Part shown: positions 25,342 to 33,879 of the stretch, piece after piece
Position numbering within the stretch: position 1 is the stretch's first letter
Layout: every line of letters begins with the position of its first letter
Source of the DNA: an uncultured Clostridia bacterium
GTDB taxonomy: Bacteria > Bacillota > Clostridia > UBA1381
Assembly (NCBI GenBank): GCA_934486495.1
Contig: CAKSPW010000004.1
Span: forward strand, 1-63,098
Direction: 5' to 3'
Length of the DNA stretch: 63,098 bases
Notes under the pieces: model-generated
What the model was told of the DNA's origin: nothing
Databases searched by the model: none
What the model saw: only the letters and a program-made list of their open reading frames with translations
Made by a program: the position numbers and the translations under genes

Positions 25342-26379
25342 TTACGCAAGTTCAGCGAAATATTTGATTGTTCTAACCATCTGGCTTGTATATGAGTTTT
25401 CGTTATCATACCAAGAAACAACCTGAACCTCATAAAGACCGTCACCGATTTCAGCTACCATTGTTTGTGTAGCGTCAAAGAGTGAACCGTACTTCATACC
25501 GATAACGTCTGAAGAAACGATAGGATCTGTGTTATAACCGAATGATTCTGAAGCAGCAGCCTTCATAGCAGCGTTGATACCGTCAACAGTTACGTTGTCG
25601 CCCTTAACAACAGCTGTAAGAATTGTTGTTGAACCTGTCGGAACAGGAACTCTCTGTGCAGAACCGATAAGCTTACCGTTAAGCTCGGGGATAACAAGAC
25701 CGATAGCCTTTGCAGCACCTGTTGAGTTAGGAACTATGTTAGCAGCACCTGCTCTTGCTCTTCTCATATCGCCCTTTCTGTGCGGACCGTCAAGAATCAT
25801 CTGATCGCCTGTGTAAGCGTGGATTGTTGACATGATACCTGACTGAATGGGAGCGTAGTTGTTAAGTGCATTAGCCATAGGAGCCAAGCAGTTTGTTGTG
25901 CAGGAAGCAGCTGAAATGATTGTATCGTCAGCTGTAAGAGTGTTCTCGTTTACAGAGAAAACAATTGTCTTAAGGTCGTTTCCTGCCGGAGCTGAAATAA
26001 CAACCTTCTTTGCGCCTGCATTGATATGTGCCTGTGATTTTTCTTTAGATGTATAGAAGCCTGTGCACTCAAGTACAACGTCAACGCCTATTTCACCCCA
26101 GGGGAGCTTTGAAGCGTCTGCTTCTTTGTAAATTGTAAGAGTTTTGCCGTCAACTGTGATTGTGTTAGCCTCATCATCAGCCTCTACTGTGTGAAGATTT
26201 TCACCAATCTTACCGCAGTAGCCGCCCTGTGCTGTATCATACTTGAGAAGATCAGCGAGCATTGAGGGCTTTGTCAAATCGTTGATTGCAACAACCTCAT
26301 AACCTTCAGCACCGAACATCTGTCTGAAAGCAAGACGTCCGATACGACCGAAACCATTAATCGCAACTTTAACTGCCAT
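25342..26379 (-). CDS. gap: Glyceraldehyde-3-phosphate dehydrogenase
   Basis: The protein has 345 aa. It oxidises glyceraldehyde 3-phosphate to 1,3-bisphosphoglycerate, reducing NAD+, in glycolysis. VAINGFGRIGRLAFR is the NAD-binding start, SAASCTTNCLAPMAN holds the catalytic cysteine, and the phosphate sites HAYTGDQMILDGPHR and WYDNENSYTSQMVRT are intact. AGGAGG precedes the ATG. The NAD-site acidic residue (INDLT) favours NAD. Codon use is noticeably more biased than in its neighbours, consistent with high expression. It stands alone rather than with pgk and tpiA, which are absent here. Confidence 0.97.
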   Translation of the reverse strand: MAVKVAINGFGRIGRLAFRQMFGAEGYEVVAINDLTKPSMLADLLKYDTAQGGYCGKIGENLHTVEADDEANTITVDGKTLTIYKEADASKLPWGEIGVDVVLECTGFYTSKEKSQAHINAGAKKVVISAPAGNDLKTIVFSVNENTLTADDTIISAASCTTNCLAPMANALNNYAPIQSGIMSTIHAYTGDQMILDGPHRKGDMRRARAGAANIVPNSTGAAKAIGLVIPELNGKLIGSAQRVPVPTGSTTILTAVVKGDNVTVDGINAAMKAAASESFGYNTDPIVSSDVIGMKYGSLFDATQTMVAEIGDGLYEVQVVSWYDNENSYTSQMVRTIKYFAELA

Positions 26380-26445
26380 GATTAATTCCTCCTAATAAAT
26401 ACTTAATTAAAAGTGAATATTCCTTTCGGATTATTCCATATCTAT

Positions 26446-26474
26446 ATTTTACCTCAAAATTGCGAAATATACAA
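26446..26474 (-). promoter_or_regulatory. Promoter of gap
   Basis: On the minus strand TTGTAT and TAAAAT are 17 bp apart, 67 bp before the start codon. Confidence 0.6.
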
Positions 26475-26559
26475 TAGAAAAATGTTATTTTTTTATCATT
26501 TTCGGGGGATTTTCTGTTTTGCACAAAACAAAAGTGATTTTTTTTTATTTTTTATTCAA

Positions 26560-26673
26560 CTTAAAGAAGATAACTTTTTGGATTTGTACGAAACTTTTTC
26601 AATTATCGGAAATAAATTCAAAAAAGAACATATCGAGTCGGCACCGGTACGTTTCCCCGAAGTGTTTTTTTAA
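26560..26673 (+). pseudogene. Possible C-terminal remnant of an unidentified gene
   Basis: In the 340-bp gap between gap and the deaminase gene, one plus-strand frame reads QLKEDNFLDLYETFSIIGNK, continues with FKKEHIESAPVRFPEVFF and ends at a stop. This tail looks like real protein. The same open frame upstream (from 26413) turns into T-rich, phenylalanine-rich sequence without coding character and has no ribosome binding site. A truncated gene end is the simplest reading. I do not recognise the family. Confidence 0.3.
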
Positions 26674-26720
26674 ACCTCACGCCTAATCCGAAACTCCGTC
26701 CTGCTTATTTACACCTGTTT

Positions 26721-27209
26721 TTAATAACCGAATTGTCCGTTCAGCGAATCGTCGTTTTCAATCCAATCATTAACGTCAACAACTCTGTACTCCGACTTTG
26801 TATCCCTTATGTAAACGAATTTTATCCCCGCATTTATAATCATTCTTTTGCACATTGCACAGCTTGAGCTGTTCGGCACGATTTCTCTGCTTTCGACATC
26901 AATTCCCACAACATAAATACAAGCATCTATCATATCCCTGCGCGGTGCTGAAATTATGGCATTTGCCTCGGCATGAACGCTTCTGCACATCTCGTATCGC
27001 TCTCCGCGCGGAATATTAAGCTGCTGTCTTATACAATACTTAAGGTCAAGACAGTTTTTTCTTCCACGGGGCGCTCCCGTATAGCCCGTTGCGATAATCT
27101 CATCGTTTTTAACTATTATAGCACCGTAATTACGCCTTAAGCACGTACCACGCTCGGCTACTGTTTGCGCAATGTCAAGGTAATAGTTAATCTTGTCACG
27201 TCTTTGCAT
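26721..27209 (-). CDS. Deoxycytidylate deaminase-family protein
   Basis: The protein has 162 aa. The fold uses zinc to deaminate dCMP to dUMP for thymidylate synthesis. The zinc site is visible as HAEANAII with a downstream CAMC pair in SSCAMCKRMIINAGI. The substrate region reads CLRRNYGAIIVKNDEIIATG-YTGAPRGRKNC. AGGAG is eight bases before the ATG at 27209; a GTG three codons earlier overlaps that site and is rejected. It follows recO by 11 bp. Substrate could also be another cytidine nucleotide, as in the ComEB relatives. Confidence 0.85.
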   Translation of the reverse strand: MQRRDKINYYLDIAQTVAERGTCLRRNYGAIIVKNDEIIATGYTGAPRGRKNCLDLKYCIRQQLNIPRGERYEMCRSVHAEANAIISAPRRDMIDACIYVVGIDVESREIVPNSSSCAMCKRMIINAGIKFVYIRDTKSEYRVVDVNDWIENDDSLNGQFGY

Positions 27210-27220
27210 TAAAATCACTC

Positions 27221-27946
27221 CTACATCATTTTATAATAATCAAGACTTTTAATATTCTTTCCCAAATTATGAATTATATATTTTTCAACCGGTGCGGCAA
27301 GCTTGTTGATTGCCTCATCGGGGTAGCTGACGGAAAACATTTTTTTCATATCGCAATTACCGATAAAATAAATGCACTTGTACATATCCGCATCAAGCCG
27401 CACACAAGCCGCATCGGCACACTTACGGCAAAGTATTTCTCCGTTTATCGTGCTGAAAAACATTTCTTCATCCGTTGCTCCGCAGTTTTCGCAGCCATTC
27501 GGAGGCGGCATAAATCCCGTCATACGCATAAGCTTCAGCTCGTAAATTATTTTTATAACATCGCACGGAATATTTTTATAGGCACAGCCGTAGAGCGTAT
27601 TTAAAAGCAGTCTTAAAACGGGCATATCGGGATTAGCCATTTCCAAAGAATAAAACGTTATTTCCGCAAGATATGTGCAAAGCGAAAGTTTTTTTATGTT
27701 TTCCTGTATCGGCCAAAACGTATCCTTTGCGTATGCGCTGTTTACAGTCCATATTTCTCCGCTCTCGTAAAAATCAAAAGTGCTGAGCGCCAAAAACTGA
27801 GTCGATGCTCCCGCCTTGCTTTTTGCTCTTTGAGCACCGTGGGCAACGGCCTTTATTATTCCGTATTTATCGGTAAAAATCCACAGCATTCTGTGACCTT
27901 CGCCAAAATCGGACTGTTTTATTATTACTCCGTCACACCTTGCCAT
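27221..27946 (-). CDS. recO: DNA repair protein RecO
   Basis: The protein has 241 aa. RecO anneals SSB-coated single strands and, with RecR, helps load RecA in gap repair. It begins with an OB-fold (CDGVIIKQSDFGEGHRMLWI, then FTDKYGIIKAVAHGAQRAKSK). Next is a helical middle. The C-terminal half has four cysteines in a zinc-finger layout (CENCGATDEEMFF...CRKCAD). GAAAGGA lies before the ATG. It sits between the ttcA-like gene and the deaminase gene on one transcript. Confidence 0.93.
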   Translation of the reverse strand: MARCDGVIIKQSDFGEGHRMLWIFTDKYGIIKAVAHGAQRAKSKAGASTQFLALSTFDFYESGEIWTVNSAYAKDTFWPIQENIKKLSLCTYLAEITFYSLEMANPDMPVLRLLLNTLYGCAYKNIPCDVIKIIYELKLMRMTGFMPPPNGCENCGATDEEMFFSTINGEILCRKCADAACVRLDADMYKCIYFIGNCDMKKMFSVSYPDEAINKLAAPVEKYIIHNLGKNIKSLDYYKMM

Positions 27947-27968
27947 CAGCGCATTCCTTTCCTAAAAA

Positions 27969-28685
27969 TTATTTTCCCTTTTTCCAGCCCTCCATACCGC
28001 TTGTGCATACGGCGGTAAAGAGCCTTTTCCTTATTCCCGGATATGTTTCCTTTTCAAGTCTGCGAATAAGGTCTTTCATATATTCACGCTTTGTTTCGCC
28101 GTCTGCCGGGCACGGATTGCTCACAACGGGAAAGGCGTATTTTCTCGCCGCACCGCGTATATCCCGTTCTCTGACGTAAATCATCGGTCTTAAAACCGTT
28201 ATTCCCGTCTTATCAAGGTATGTAACCGGAGAAAAGCAGTGAATTCGTCCCTCATACATAAGCGACAGCATAAACGTTTCGAGAACATCATCATTGTGAT
28301 GACCGAGTGCAACCTTGTTCGCACCAAACTCAATCGCCGCCTTGTTAAGACACGCACGGCGCATTTTGGCGCAAAGCGAGCAAGGGTTTGTTTCATGCCT
28401 TATATCAAAAACAATTTCCTTTATATTTGTCTGTTTTATTATATATTCTACGCCCAAATCCTCACACAGTTTTCGGATTTCACCAAAGTTCGCATTGTAT
28501 CCGATATCAAGCGAAACGGCGCAAACGGTAAATTTTTTCGGATAATATCCCGAAAGCTCCGAAAGCGCCTTTAAAAGCGCAAGACTGTCCTTTCCGCCCG
28601 AAACTCCCACGGCAATTTTATCGCCGTCGTCAATCATGGCATAGTCCTCAATTGCGCGTCTTGTAAGGCTTACAATTTTTTTCAA
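27969..28685 (-). CDS. tRNA 2-thiocytidine biosynthesis protein TtcA-like ATP-pyrophosphatase
   Basis: The protein has 238 aa. The N-type ATP-pyrophosphatase loop is AVGVSGGKDSLALL (about residues 25-38). A CxxC pair (PCSLCAKMRR) and a later CPADG provide the cysteines used for the Fe-S cluster and sulfur transfer in the TtcA group. GHHNDDVLETFML is the other family mark. The start is TTG at 28685, overlapping the TGA of the upstream serine hydrolase, with GGGAG ten bases before it. The first ATG (17 codons in) would remove part of the N-terminal helix. The thiolated tRNA position is inferred from the family. Confidence 0.85.
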   Translation of the reverse strand: MKKIVSLTRRAIEDYAMIDDGDKIAVGVSGGKDSLALLKALSELSGYYPKKFTVCAVSLDIGYNANFGEIRKLCEDLGVEYIIKQTNIKEIVFDIRHETNPCSLCAKMRRACLNKAAIEFGANKVALGHHNDDVLETFMLSLMYEGRIHCFSPVTYLDKTGITVLRPMIYVRERDIRGAARKYAFPVVSNPCPADGETKREYMKDLIRRLEKETYPGIRKRLFTAVCTSGMEGWKKGK

Positions 28686-30067
28686 TTCGCACGCACTCCC
28701 GAAACATTATCCAAATTTCCAACTCTCAAATCCGAAAGCGGATTTTCAAATCCAAAGCTTATATTTTTTTCATCATATTTAATATGAAGCGTTTCGCTGT
28801 GCGGATTTGTAAGATAACGTATATATACCTTTATCTCATTATCCTTTGCGCTGAAGCAGGACGCGGTTTTCACATTTTCAAAAACATTGTTCATAATCGT
28901 AAGTCTGGGCGAAAATCCGTATGCGTCAAAACCCGAACTTAGCCATTTTCCGTTACCCGCTGTTATGGTATTTATTCTGTATCCGTCCGAAAAAGAAAGC
29001 TTTAACACTTCACCGTCACAAAATATGCCGAGTTTTTTAAATCCCGATACATTTTCGCAAAGGTTATATGTAAAATCAAGCTTATCGGCTTTTTCACCGG
29101 GCGCCGGTGCATAATCTATATAATCGGCAGTTTCCTCTTTGTCGGAAATTCCGCCGAAAAACTTAAACAGCTCGTCCATTTCCCTTTGCATATCGTTTTT
29201 GAATAAGCCTTGAACGACGCACAGTATCTCTTTTTCCGGAACAATCATCATAAGCTGACCGAACGCACCGTCACCTCGATAGCCTCCCCGACTGTTAATC
29301 CATATCTGATAGCCGTAGCCGCTTGTCCAATCGGGCGAACCGTTTAAGGAATTATCGGAGATGGGGGACGTTGCCTTGTTTATCCACTCCTCAGACACTA
29401 TTCTTCTTCCGCTGAAAACACCTTTATTATAATACATAATTCCGAGCCTTGAAATATCGTCGCTTGAAATGTGAAGCCCTGTTCCTGCCTGACAGACGCC
29501 GTCACCGCAGCAGCTCCAATAAACATTTGTTATTCCGAGCGGATAAAAAAGCTTTTCGCACGCAAAATCAAAAAATTTCTCTCCGCTTACCTTTTCTATT
29601 ATTGACGCAAGGAGACACGTTGCTCCCGTATTATATGTAAAATGTGTTCCGGGCTCATATTTAAGCGGCACCGAAAAGAATCCCTCCGCCGAACATTTTG
29701 CATATATCATTTTTTCCATAACACACGACTCATGTCCCGTATTCATGGAAAGCAGATGTTTTATTTTGAGCTTTTCAAAGCCTTTTGTATTTATCTCCGG
29801 GAAATAGTCGCATACGCTGTCCTCATCGGATAAAAGTCCCATATCAGACGCAATTCCGACAACTGTTGAGGTAAACGTTTTGCTGAGCGAATATACTTCT
29901 CTTGCATCGCCGCACGTATAAGGCTCCGCCGAAATACGTACAACATTTTTTCCGCCCTTAAAAAGCTGAAAGGTATGCATTTCATAATCGGTGTAATTTC
30001 TACGAAATGTTTTAAAAAGTCCGTTTACCGTTGCTTCATCAATCGAATTATCTACAAAATATTCCAT
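28682..30067 (-). CDS. Serine hydrolase of the class C beta-lactamase/DD-peptidase fold
   Basis: The protein has 461 aa with no signal peptide, so it appears cytoplasmic. The catalytic SxxK is SLSK in EVYSLSKTFTSTVVG. The YxN motif is probably YNT in FTYNTGATCLLASI, and the third motif region reads RGDGAFGQLMMIVPEKEILC in place of the usual HTG/KTG. After residue 320 a separate beta-rich domain (about 330-455) follows. These features fit EstB-like esterases or D-aminopeptidase relatives rather than true beta-lactamases; I cannot name the substrate. A consensus promoter precedes it. Its stop overlaps the ttcA-like start. Confidence 0.8.
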   Translation of the reverse strand: MEYFVDNSIDEATVNGLFKTFRRNYTDYEMHTFQLFKGGKNVVRISAEPYTCGDAREVYSLSKTFTSTVVGIASDMGLLSDEDSVCDYFPEINTKGFEKLKIKHLLSMNTGHESCVMEKMIYAKCSAEGFFSVPLKYEPGTHFTYNTGATCLLASIIEKVSGEKFFDFACEKLFYPLGITNVYWSCCGDGVCQAGTGLHISSDDISRLGIMYYNKGVFSGRRIVSEEWINKATSPISDNSLNGSPDWTSGYGYQIWINSRGGYRGDGAFGQLMMIVPEKEILCVVQGLFKNDMQREMDELFKFFGGISDKEETADYIDYAPAPGEKADKLDFTYNLCENVSGFKKLGIFCDGEVLKLSFSDGYRINTITAGNGKWLSSGFDAYGFSPRLTIMNNVFENVKTASCFSAKDNEIKVYIRYLTNPHSETLHIKYDEKNISFGFENPLSDLRVGNLDNVSGVRAN

Positions 30068-30105
30068 TACCGTGTATTTCCTTTCCGTAGCACATCATTA
30101 CGAAA

Positions 30106-30134
30106 ATTATATCACTTTGCGGAGTGTATGTCAA
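30106..30134 (-). promoter_or_regulatory. Promoter of the serine hydrolase-ttcA-recO operon
   Basis: On the minus strand TTGACA and TATAAT are 17 bp apart, 38 bp before the start codon. Confidence 0.85.
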
Positions 30135-30310
30135 GAAAAAATTTGCATTTTCGCAATTGTCCGACTCAAATCCGAATTTTTTATTTTTCTCCGCCGACGC
30201 TGCATATCCCTTCGCCGGCAAATGTAGATACAAAGCAAATAATTTACCGTATCGGGACGGCTTTCGTATTATGAATTTATCCCAAAATTACGACAAAACA
30301 ATTAATTTGA

Positions 30311-30339
30311 TTGACTTTTAATTTGCACTGTGGTATAAT
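30311..30339 (+). promoter_or_regulatory. Promoter of dapB
   Basis: TTGACT (30311-30316) and TATAAT (30334-30339) are 17 bp apart. Confidence 0.85.
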
Positions 30340-30378
30340 TCAATATATCAATTCAGCACGGAAAGGATTTGATTTATT

Positions 30379-31146
30379 ATGATAAATGCTGTAATAAACG
30401 GCTGCGGAGGAAAAATGGGACACGTTGTTGCAAGACTTGCATCACAGGACAGTGAAATAAACATTACGGCAGGCTTTGACATAGCCGACTGCAAAGATTT
30501 TGACTTCCCCGTTTACACAAATTACGATAACCTGAAAGAAAAGGCCGATGTAATAATTGATTTCTCGCATCCCGACTGCATTGACGGTCTTTTATCATAC
30601 TGCAAAAAAAATAAAATTCCCGCTGTCATCTGCACAACCGGTCTTTCCAACCGCCAAAAAAATGAGCTTGAATCGGCTGCGGAGGAAATACCCGTATTTT
30701 TCTCGGCTAATATGAGCCTTGGCATAAATCTTATTATATCACTTGCAAAACAGGCGGTAAAGCTGCTTGAAGATTCATTTGATATAGAAATAATCGAAAA
30801 ACATCACAATCAGAAAATAGATGCCCCGAGCGGTACGGCTCTTGCAATAGCGGACGCCGTTTCCGGAGAAATGAAAAAACAGGCGGAATACGTTTACGAC
30901 AGACATACGCAAAGAATTAAAAGAAAGCCTAACGAAATAGGAATACATTCCGTAAGAGGCGGCACAATAGTCGGCGAACACAGCGTTATTTTTGCCGGCA
31001 ACGATGAGGTTATCGAGCTTAAGCACTCCGCCGCAAGCAAGGAGGTTTTTGCGGTAGGCGCAATAAAGGCGGCAAAGTTTCTTGTCGGCAAAAAGCCCGG
31101 TATGTACGATATGAACGACCTTATTAGCTCACTTGAATTAGTTTAA
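30379..31146 (+). CDS. dapB: 4-hydroxy-tetrahydrodipicolinate reductase
   Basis: The protein has 255 aa. It reduces hydroxytetrahydrodipicolinate in the lysine and meso-diaminopimelate pathway, which also supplies dipicolinate for spores. The Rossmann motif is NGCGGKMGHVVAR. EIIEKHHNQKIDAPSGTAL is the substrate site, and HSVRGGTIVGEHSVIFAG and DLISSLELV end the chain. GGAAAGGA lies upstream. It stands alone between a consensus promoter and a terminator; dapA is not adjacent. Confidence 0.96.
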   Translation: MINAVINGCGGKMGHVVARLASQDSEINITAGFDIADCKDFDFPVYTNYDNLKEKADVIIDFSHPDCIDGLLSYCKKNKIPAVICTTGLSNRQKNELESAAEEIPVFFSANMSLGINLIISLAKQAVKLLEDSFDIEIIEKHHNQKIDAPSGTALAIADAVSGEMKKQAEYVYDRHTQRIKRKPNEIGIHSVRGGTIVGEHSVIFAGNDEVIELKHSAASKEVFAVGAIKAAKFLVGKKPGMYDMNDLISSLELV

Positions 31147-31195
31147 TCTGCATATATTTTTATTATTAATAAATATTTATAAGTAAAAACTGCAC

Positions 31196-31240
31196 AAAAA
31201 ACAATCGTTAAGTTTGAACATTATGACGATTGTTTTTTTG
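31196..31240 (+). terminator. Terminator after dapB
   Basis: AACAATCGT pairs with ACGATTGTT and is followed by TTTTTG. Confidence 0.75.
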
Positions 31241-31317
31241 TTTATTATGTTGTATTATGGGTATATAATCAGTATACATTTATTAAAAGACGACAAAACG
31301 AAAGGAATGATTAGATT

Positions 31318-33390
31318 ATGAAAGAGTATTCAATGGACGATATAAGAAATGTCGTGATTATGGGGCATGGCAAATGCGGAAAGACAACACTTGCCGAGGC
31401 AATGCTTTTTAACGCACATATGACAGACAGAATGGGCAAGGTTTCCGACGGAAATACGGTTTGCGACTTTGATGCGGAAGAAATTAAGCGCAAATTTTCG
31501 ATTTCCACAGCCATCGCTCCGATAGAATGGAAGGATATGAAATATAATATTATAGATACTCCGGGATTTTTCGACTTTGTCGGGGACGTTAAGGAAGGCG
31601 TAAGGGTTGCGGATTCGGCTTTGATTGTTTTGAGCGGAAGAAGCGGCGTTTCCGTAGGTACGGAGCAGGTATTTTCATATGCAAAGCAAAGAGGAGTTCC
31701 GACTGTATTTTTTGTAAATAAAATAGATGATGACAGAGCAAACTATGAAAAAACTCTTGAACAAATGAAGCAGGTGTTCGGTAAAAGCATTACTCCGTTC
31801 GTATACCCCATACGTGAAGGAGATGAGTTTAAGGGCTTTGTCGATATTGTGGATATGACCGCAAGACGCTATGAGGGTCAGGACAGAGTTGACATTCCCG
31901 TTCCCGACGGCATGGCGGAAACAATTGCACCGCTGCGTGAGATGATTATGGAAGCTATCGCCGAAACGGACGAGGAGCTTATGGTAAAATACTTTAACGG
32001 TGAGGAATTTACCTTTGATGAAATTAAAAAGGCAATCCGAAAAGGCGTTAAGGACGGAAGTATTTTCCCTGTTTACTGCGGTTCGGGTCAGGATAATATA
32101 GGCGTTCGCAGCCTTATGGACGGAATAGGCAAATATCTGCCGTCACCGTCTGAAATAGAAGAAATGGCGCACATTGCCTCAAACGGTGAGCCCGTTGAAG
32201 TTGTTCAGTCGGAGGAGGAATCGACGGCGGCGCTCGTATTTAAAACGATCGTTGACCCGTATGTAGGTAAGCTGTCACTGTTCAGAGTTTACTCGGGTGA
32301 TGTAAATGCCGACTCAACGCTCTTTAATCCTAACAGAAACGTTCAGGAAAAGATAGGAAAGGTATTTATGCTCTCGGGCAAAAAGCAACTCGAAGCAAAG
32401 AGAATCAAAGCAGGCGATATAGGCGCCGTTGCAAAGCTTGACAAAACAAAAACCGGCGACACTCTTTGCGATATGGGCAAGGATATAATTCTTACGGGTA
32501 TAGAATTCCCCGATCCTGTTCTTTCAATGGCGGTTGCACCGAAAGAAAAGGGCGATGAGGAAAAGATAATAAGCGGTCTAACAAAACTTATGGACGAAGA
32601 CCCGACATTTACTGTTACAAACAACGTTGAAACAAAACAAACATTAATTAACGGTCTCGGTGAGCAGCATATAGACGTTCTCATCAGCAAATTAAACTCG
32701 AAATATGCCGTAAACGTTATTCTCAGTGAGCCGATTGTTCCGTACAGAGAAACAATTATGGGCAAAGCCAAGGTTGAAGGTAAGCATAAAAAGCAGTCGG
32801 GCGGTCACGGTCAGTACGGTCATGTTTGGATAGAATTTGAACCGGGACTTACGGAGGACCTTACATTTGAAGAGAATGTATTCGGCGGAAGCGTTCCGAA
32901 AAACTACTTCCCCGCCGTTGAAAAGGGACTGCGTGATTGCTGCAAACACGGTGTTCTTGCAGGATACCCCGTTGTAAATATGAAAGCAACGCTCCTTGAC
33001 GGTTCATATCACCCGGTAGATTCGTCGGAAATGGCATTTAAGACGGCGGCTTCCATTGCATTTAAGGCAGGTATGGCAGCTGCAAAGCCTGTACTCCTTG
33101 AACCGATAGGCTATTTAAAGGTTTATATTCCCGAAAGCATAATGGGTGACATAATCGGCGATATTAATAAAAGAAGAGGTCAGATTATGGGAATGGGCGA
33201 AAGTGACAAGCCAGGTCTTAACATGGTTGAGGCAGAAGTTCCCATGTCGGAAATGTTTAAATACGCAACTGATTTAAGATCGATGAGTCAGGGCAGAGGT
33301 TCATTCTCATTTGAATTTAAGAGATATGATCCCGCACCGGCGGCTATTGCCGAGAAGGTTATTGCAAACGCAAGCAAAAACGAACAGTAA
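31318..33390 (+). CDS. Elongation factor G-like translational GTPase
   Basis: The protein has 690 aa. It has the five-domain EF-G layout: G1 GHGKCGKTTL (residues about 16-25), switch region KRKFSIST, G3 DTPGFFDF, G4 NKIDD, then domains II-V. These include QSGGHGQYGHVWIEFEP of domain IV and the closing MFKYATDLRSMSQGRGSF. Differences from housekeeping FusA are a shorter N-terminal start, GHGKCGKT in place of GHIDAGKT, and absence of the str operon around it. It thus fits the EF-G-like paralogue group (FusA2/TetM-related) whose roles include recycling or stalled ribosomes. The exact job is unknown. It has its own GAAAGGA site and hairpin terminator. Confidence 0.85.
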   Translation: MKEYSMDDIRNVVIMGHGKCGKTTLAEAMLFNAHMTDRMGKVSDGNTVCDFDAEEIKRKFSISTAIAPIEWKDMKYNIIDTPGFFDFVGDVKEGVRVADSALIVLSGRSGVSVGTEQVFSYAKQRGVPTVFFVNKIDDDRANYEKTLEQMKQVFGKSITPFVYPIREGDEFKGFVDIVDMTARRYEGQDRVDIPVPDGMAETIAPLREMIMEAIAETDEELMVKYFNGEEFTFDEIKKAIRKGVKDGSIFPVYCGSGQDNIGVRSLMDGIGKYLPSPSEIEEMAHIASNGEPVEVVQSEEESTAALVFKTIVDPYVGKLSLFRVYSGDVNADSTLFNPNRNVQEKIGKVFMLSGKKQLEAKRIKAGDIGAVAKLDKTKTGDTLCDMGKDIILTGIEFPDPVLSMAVAPKEKGDEEKIISGLTKLMDEDPTFTVTNNVETKQTLINGLGEQHIDVLISKLNSKYAVNVILSEPIVPYRETIMGKAKVEGKHKKQSGGHGQYGHVWIEFEPGLTEDLTFEENVFGGSVPKNYFPAVEKGLRDCCKHGVLAGYPVVNMKATLLDGSYHPVDSSEMAFKTAASIAFKAGMAAAKPVLLEPIGYLKVYIPESIMGDIIGDINKRRGQIMGMGESDKPGLNMVEAEVPMSEMFKYATDLRSMSQGRGSFSFEFKRYDPAPAAIAEKVIANASKNEQ

Positions 33391-33400
33391 AACAAAAATT

Positions 33401-33438
33401 TATGCCGGAGCATTGCTTTTTGCGGTGCTTCGGCATAC
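33401..33438 (+). terminator. Hairpin after the EF-G-like gene
   Basis: TATGCCGGAGCA pairs with TGCTTCGGCATA (one bulge), 11 bp after the stop codon. It lacks a proper T-run. Confidence 0.55.
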
Positions 33439-33702
33439 TTATCGGCAAAAGAATTATTTCATAACGTTAAAATTCGTATTACATAAACTTTACACCCTTA
33501 TATTTAAAATAAAAAATAAATGAAATTTAAGTTAAAAAAGTATACAATTTAGCCAAAGAAAATTTATTTCCCAAGTAAATAGCTCAAAATAAAGGGCATT
33601 ATTTTATGCAATTTAACCAACGAAAAAGCCTAAAAATACATCATTTTTTAGTTTTGGGAAATGTGACTAAAGAAAAGGTTAAATTTTTGTGCAATAATAG
33701 AC

Positions 33703-33731
33703 TTCACAAATCGGTTTATTTGTGGTATGAT
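33703..33731 (+). promoter_or_regulatory. Promoter of the sugar-ABC ATPase gene
   Basis: TTCACA (33703-33708) and TATGAT (33726-33731) are 17 bp apart. Confidence 0.6.
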
Positions 33732-33879
33732 ATAAGCGTAAAAGTAATTTGTTGGTTTTTAGGCATGGACGAATTCCATAATACTATGGATTTTGTTCCA
33801 CACACCAAATAAGTCGCCAAAGCGGCAACTGTATCAATTAATTATTGTATTTTCTTTTAAAATTGAGAGGGGATTTAAA

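Larger units (their letters stand above)
30068..30378. other. Divergent promoter region between the serine hydrolase gene and dapB
   Basis: The 311-bp gap holds two outward promoters (30106-30134 minus, 30311-30339 plus). I saw no lysine riboswitch ahead of dapB: the transcribed leader is only about 35 bases. The central part (30150-30300) holds nothing that I can identify. Confidence 0.5.
33391..33879. other. Long AT-rich intergenic region before the sugar-ABC ATPase gene
   Basis: The 489-bp gap holds a terminator-like hairpin (33401-33438), a nested structure at 33608-33688, a promoter (33703-33731) and a leader of about 148 bases. The nested structure has AATTTAACC pairing with GGTTAAATT around CTAAAAAT/ATTTTTTAG. 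In the leader a 15-codon frame (33765-33812, MDEFHNTMDFVPHTK) is open, but its ribosome binding site is poor. Confidence 0.5.

Noticed and set aside
30340..30378. Lysine riboswitch ahead of dapB
   Set aside because: The transcribed leader is about 35 bases, far too short.
33606..33812. 68-codon open frame ahead of the sugar-ABC ATPase
   Set aside because: It spans the promoter, has no ribosome binding site and its composition is not protein-like. Only a doubtful 15-codon tail is mentioned above.
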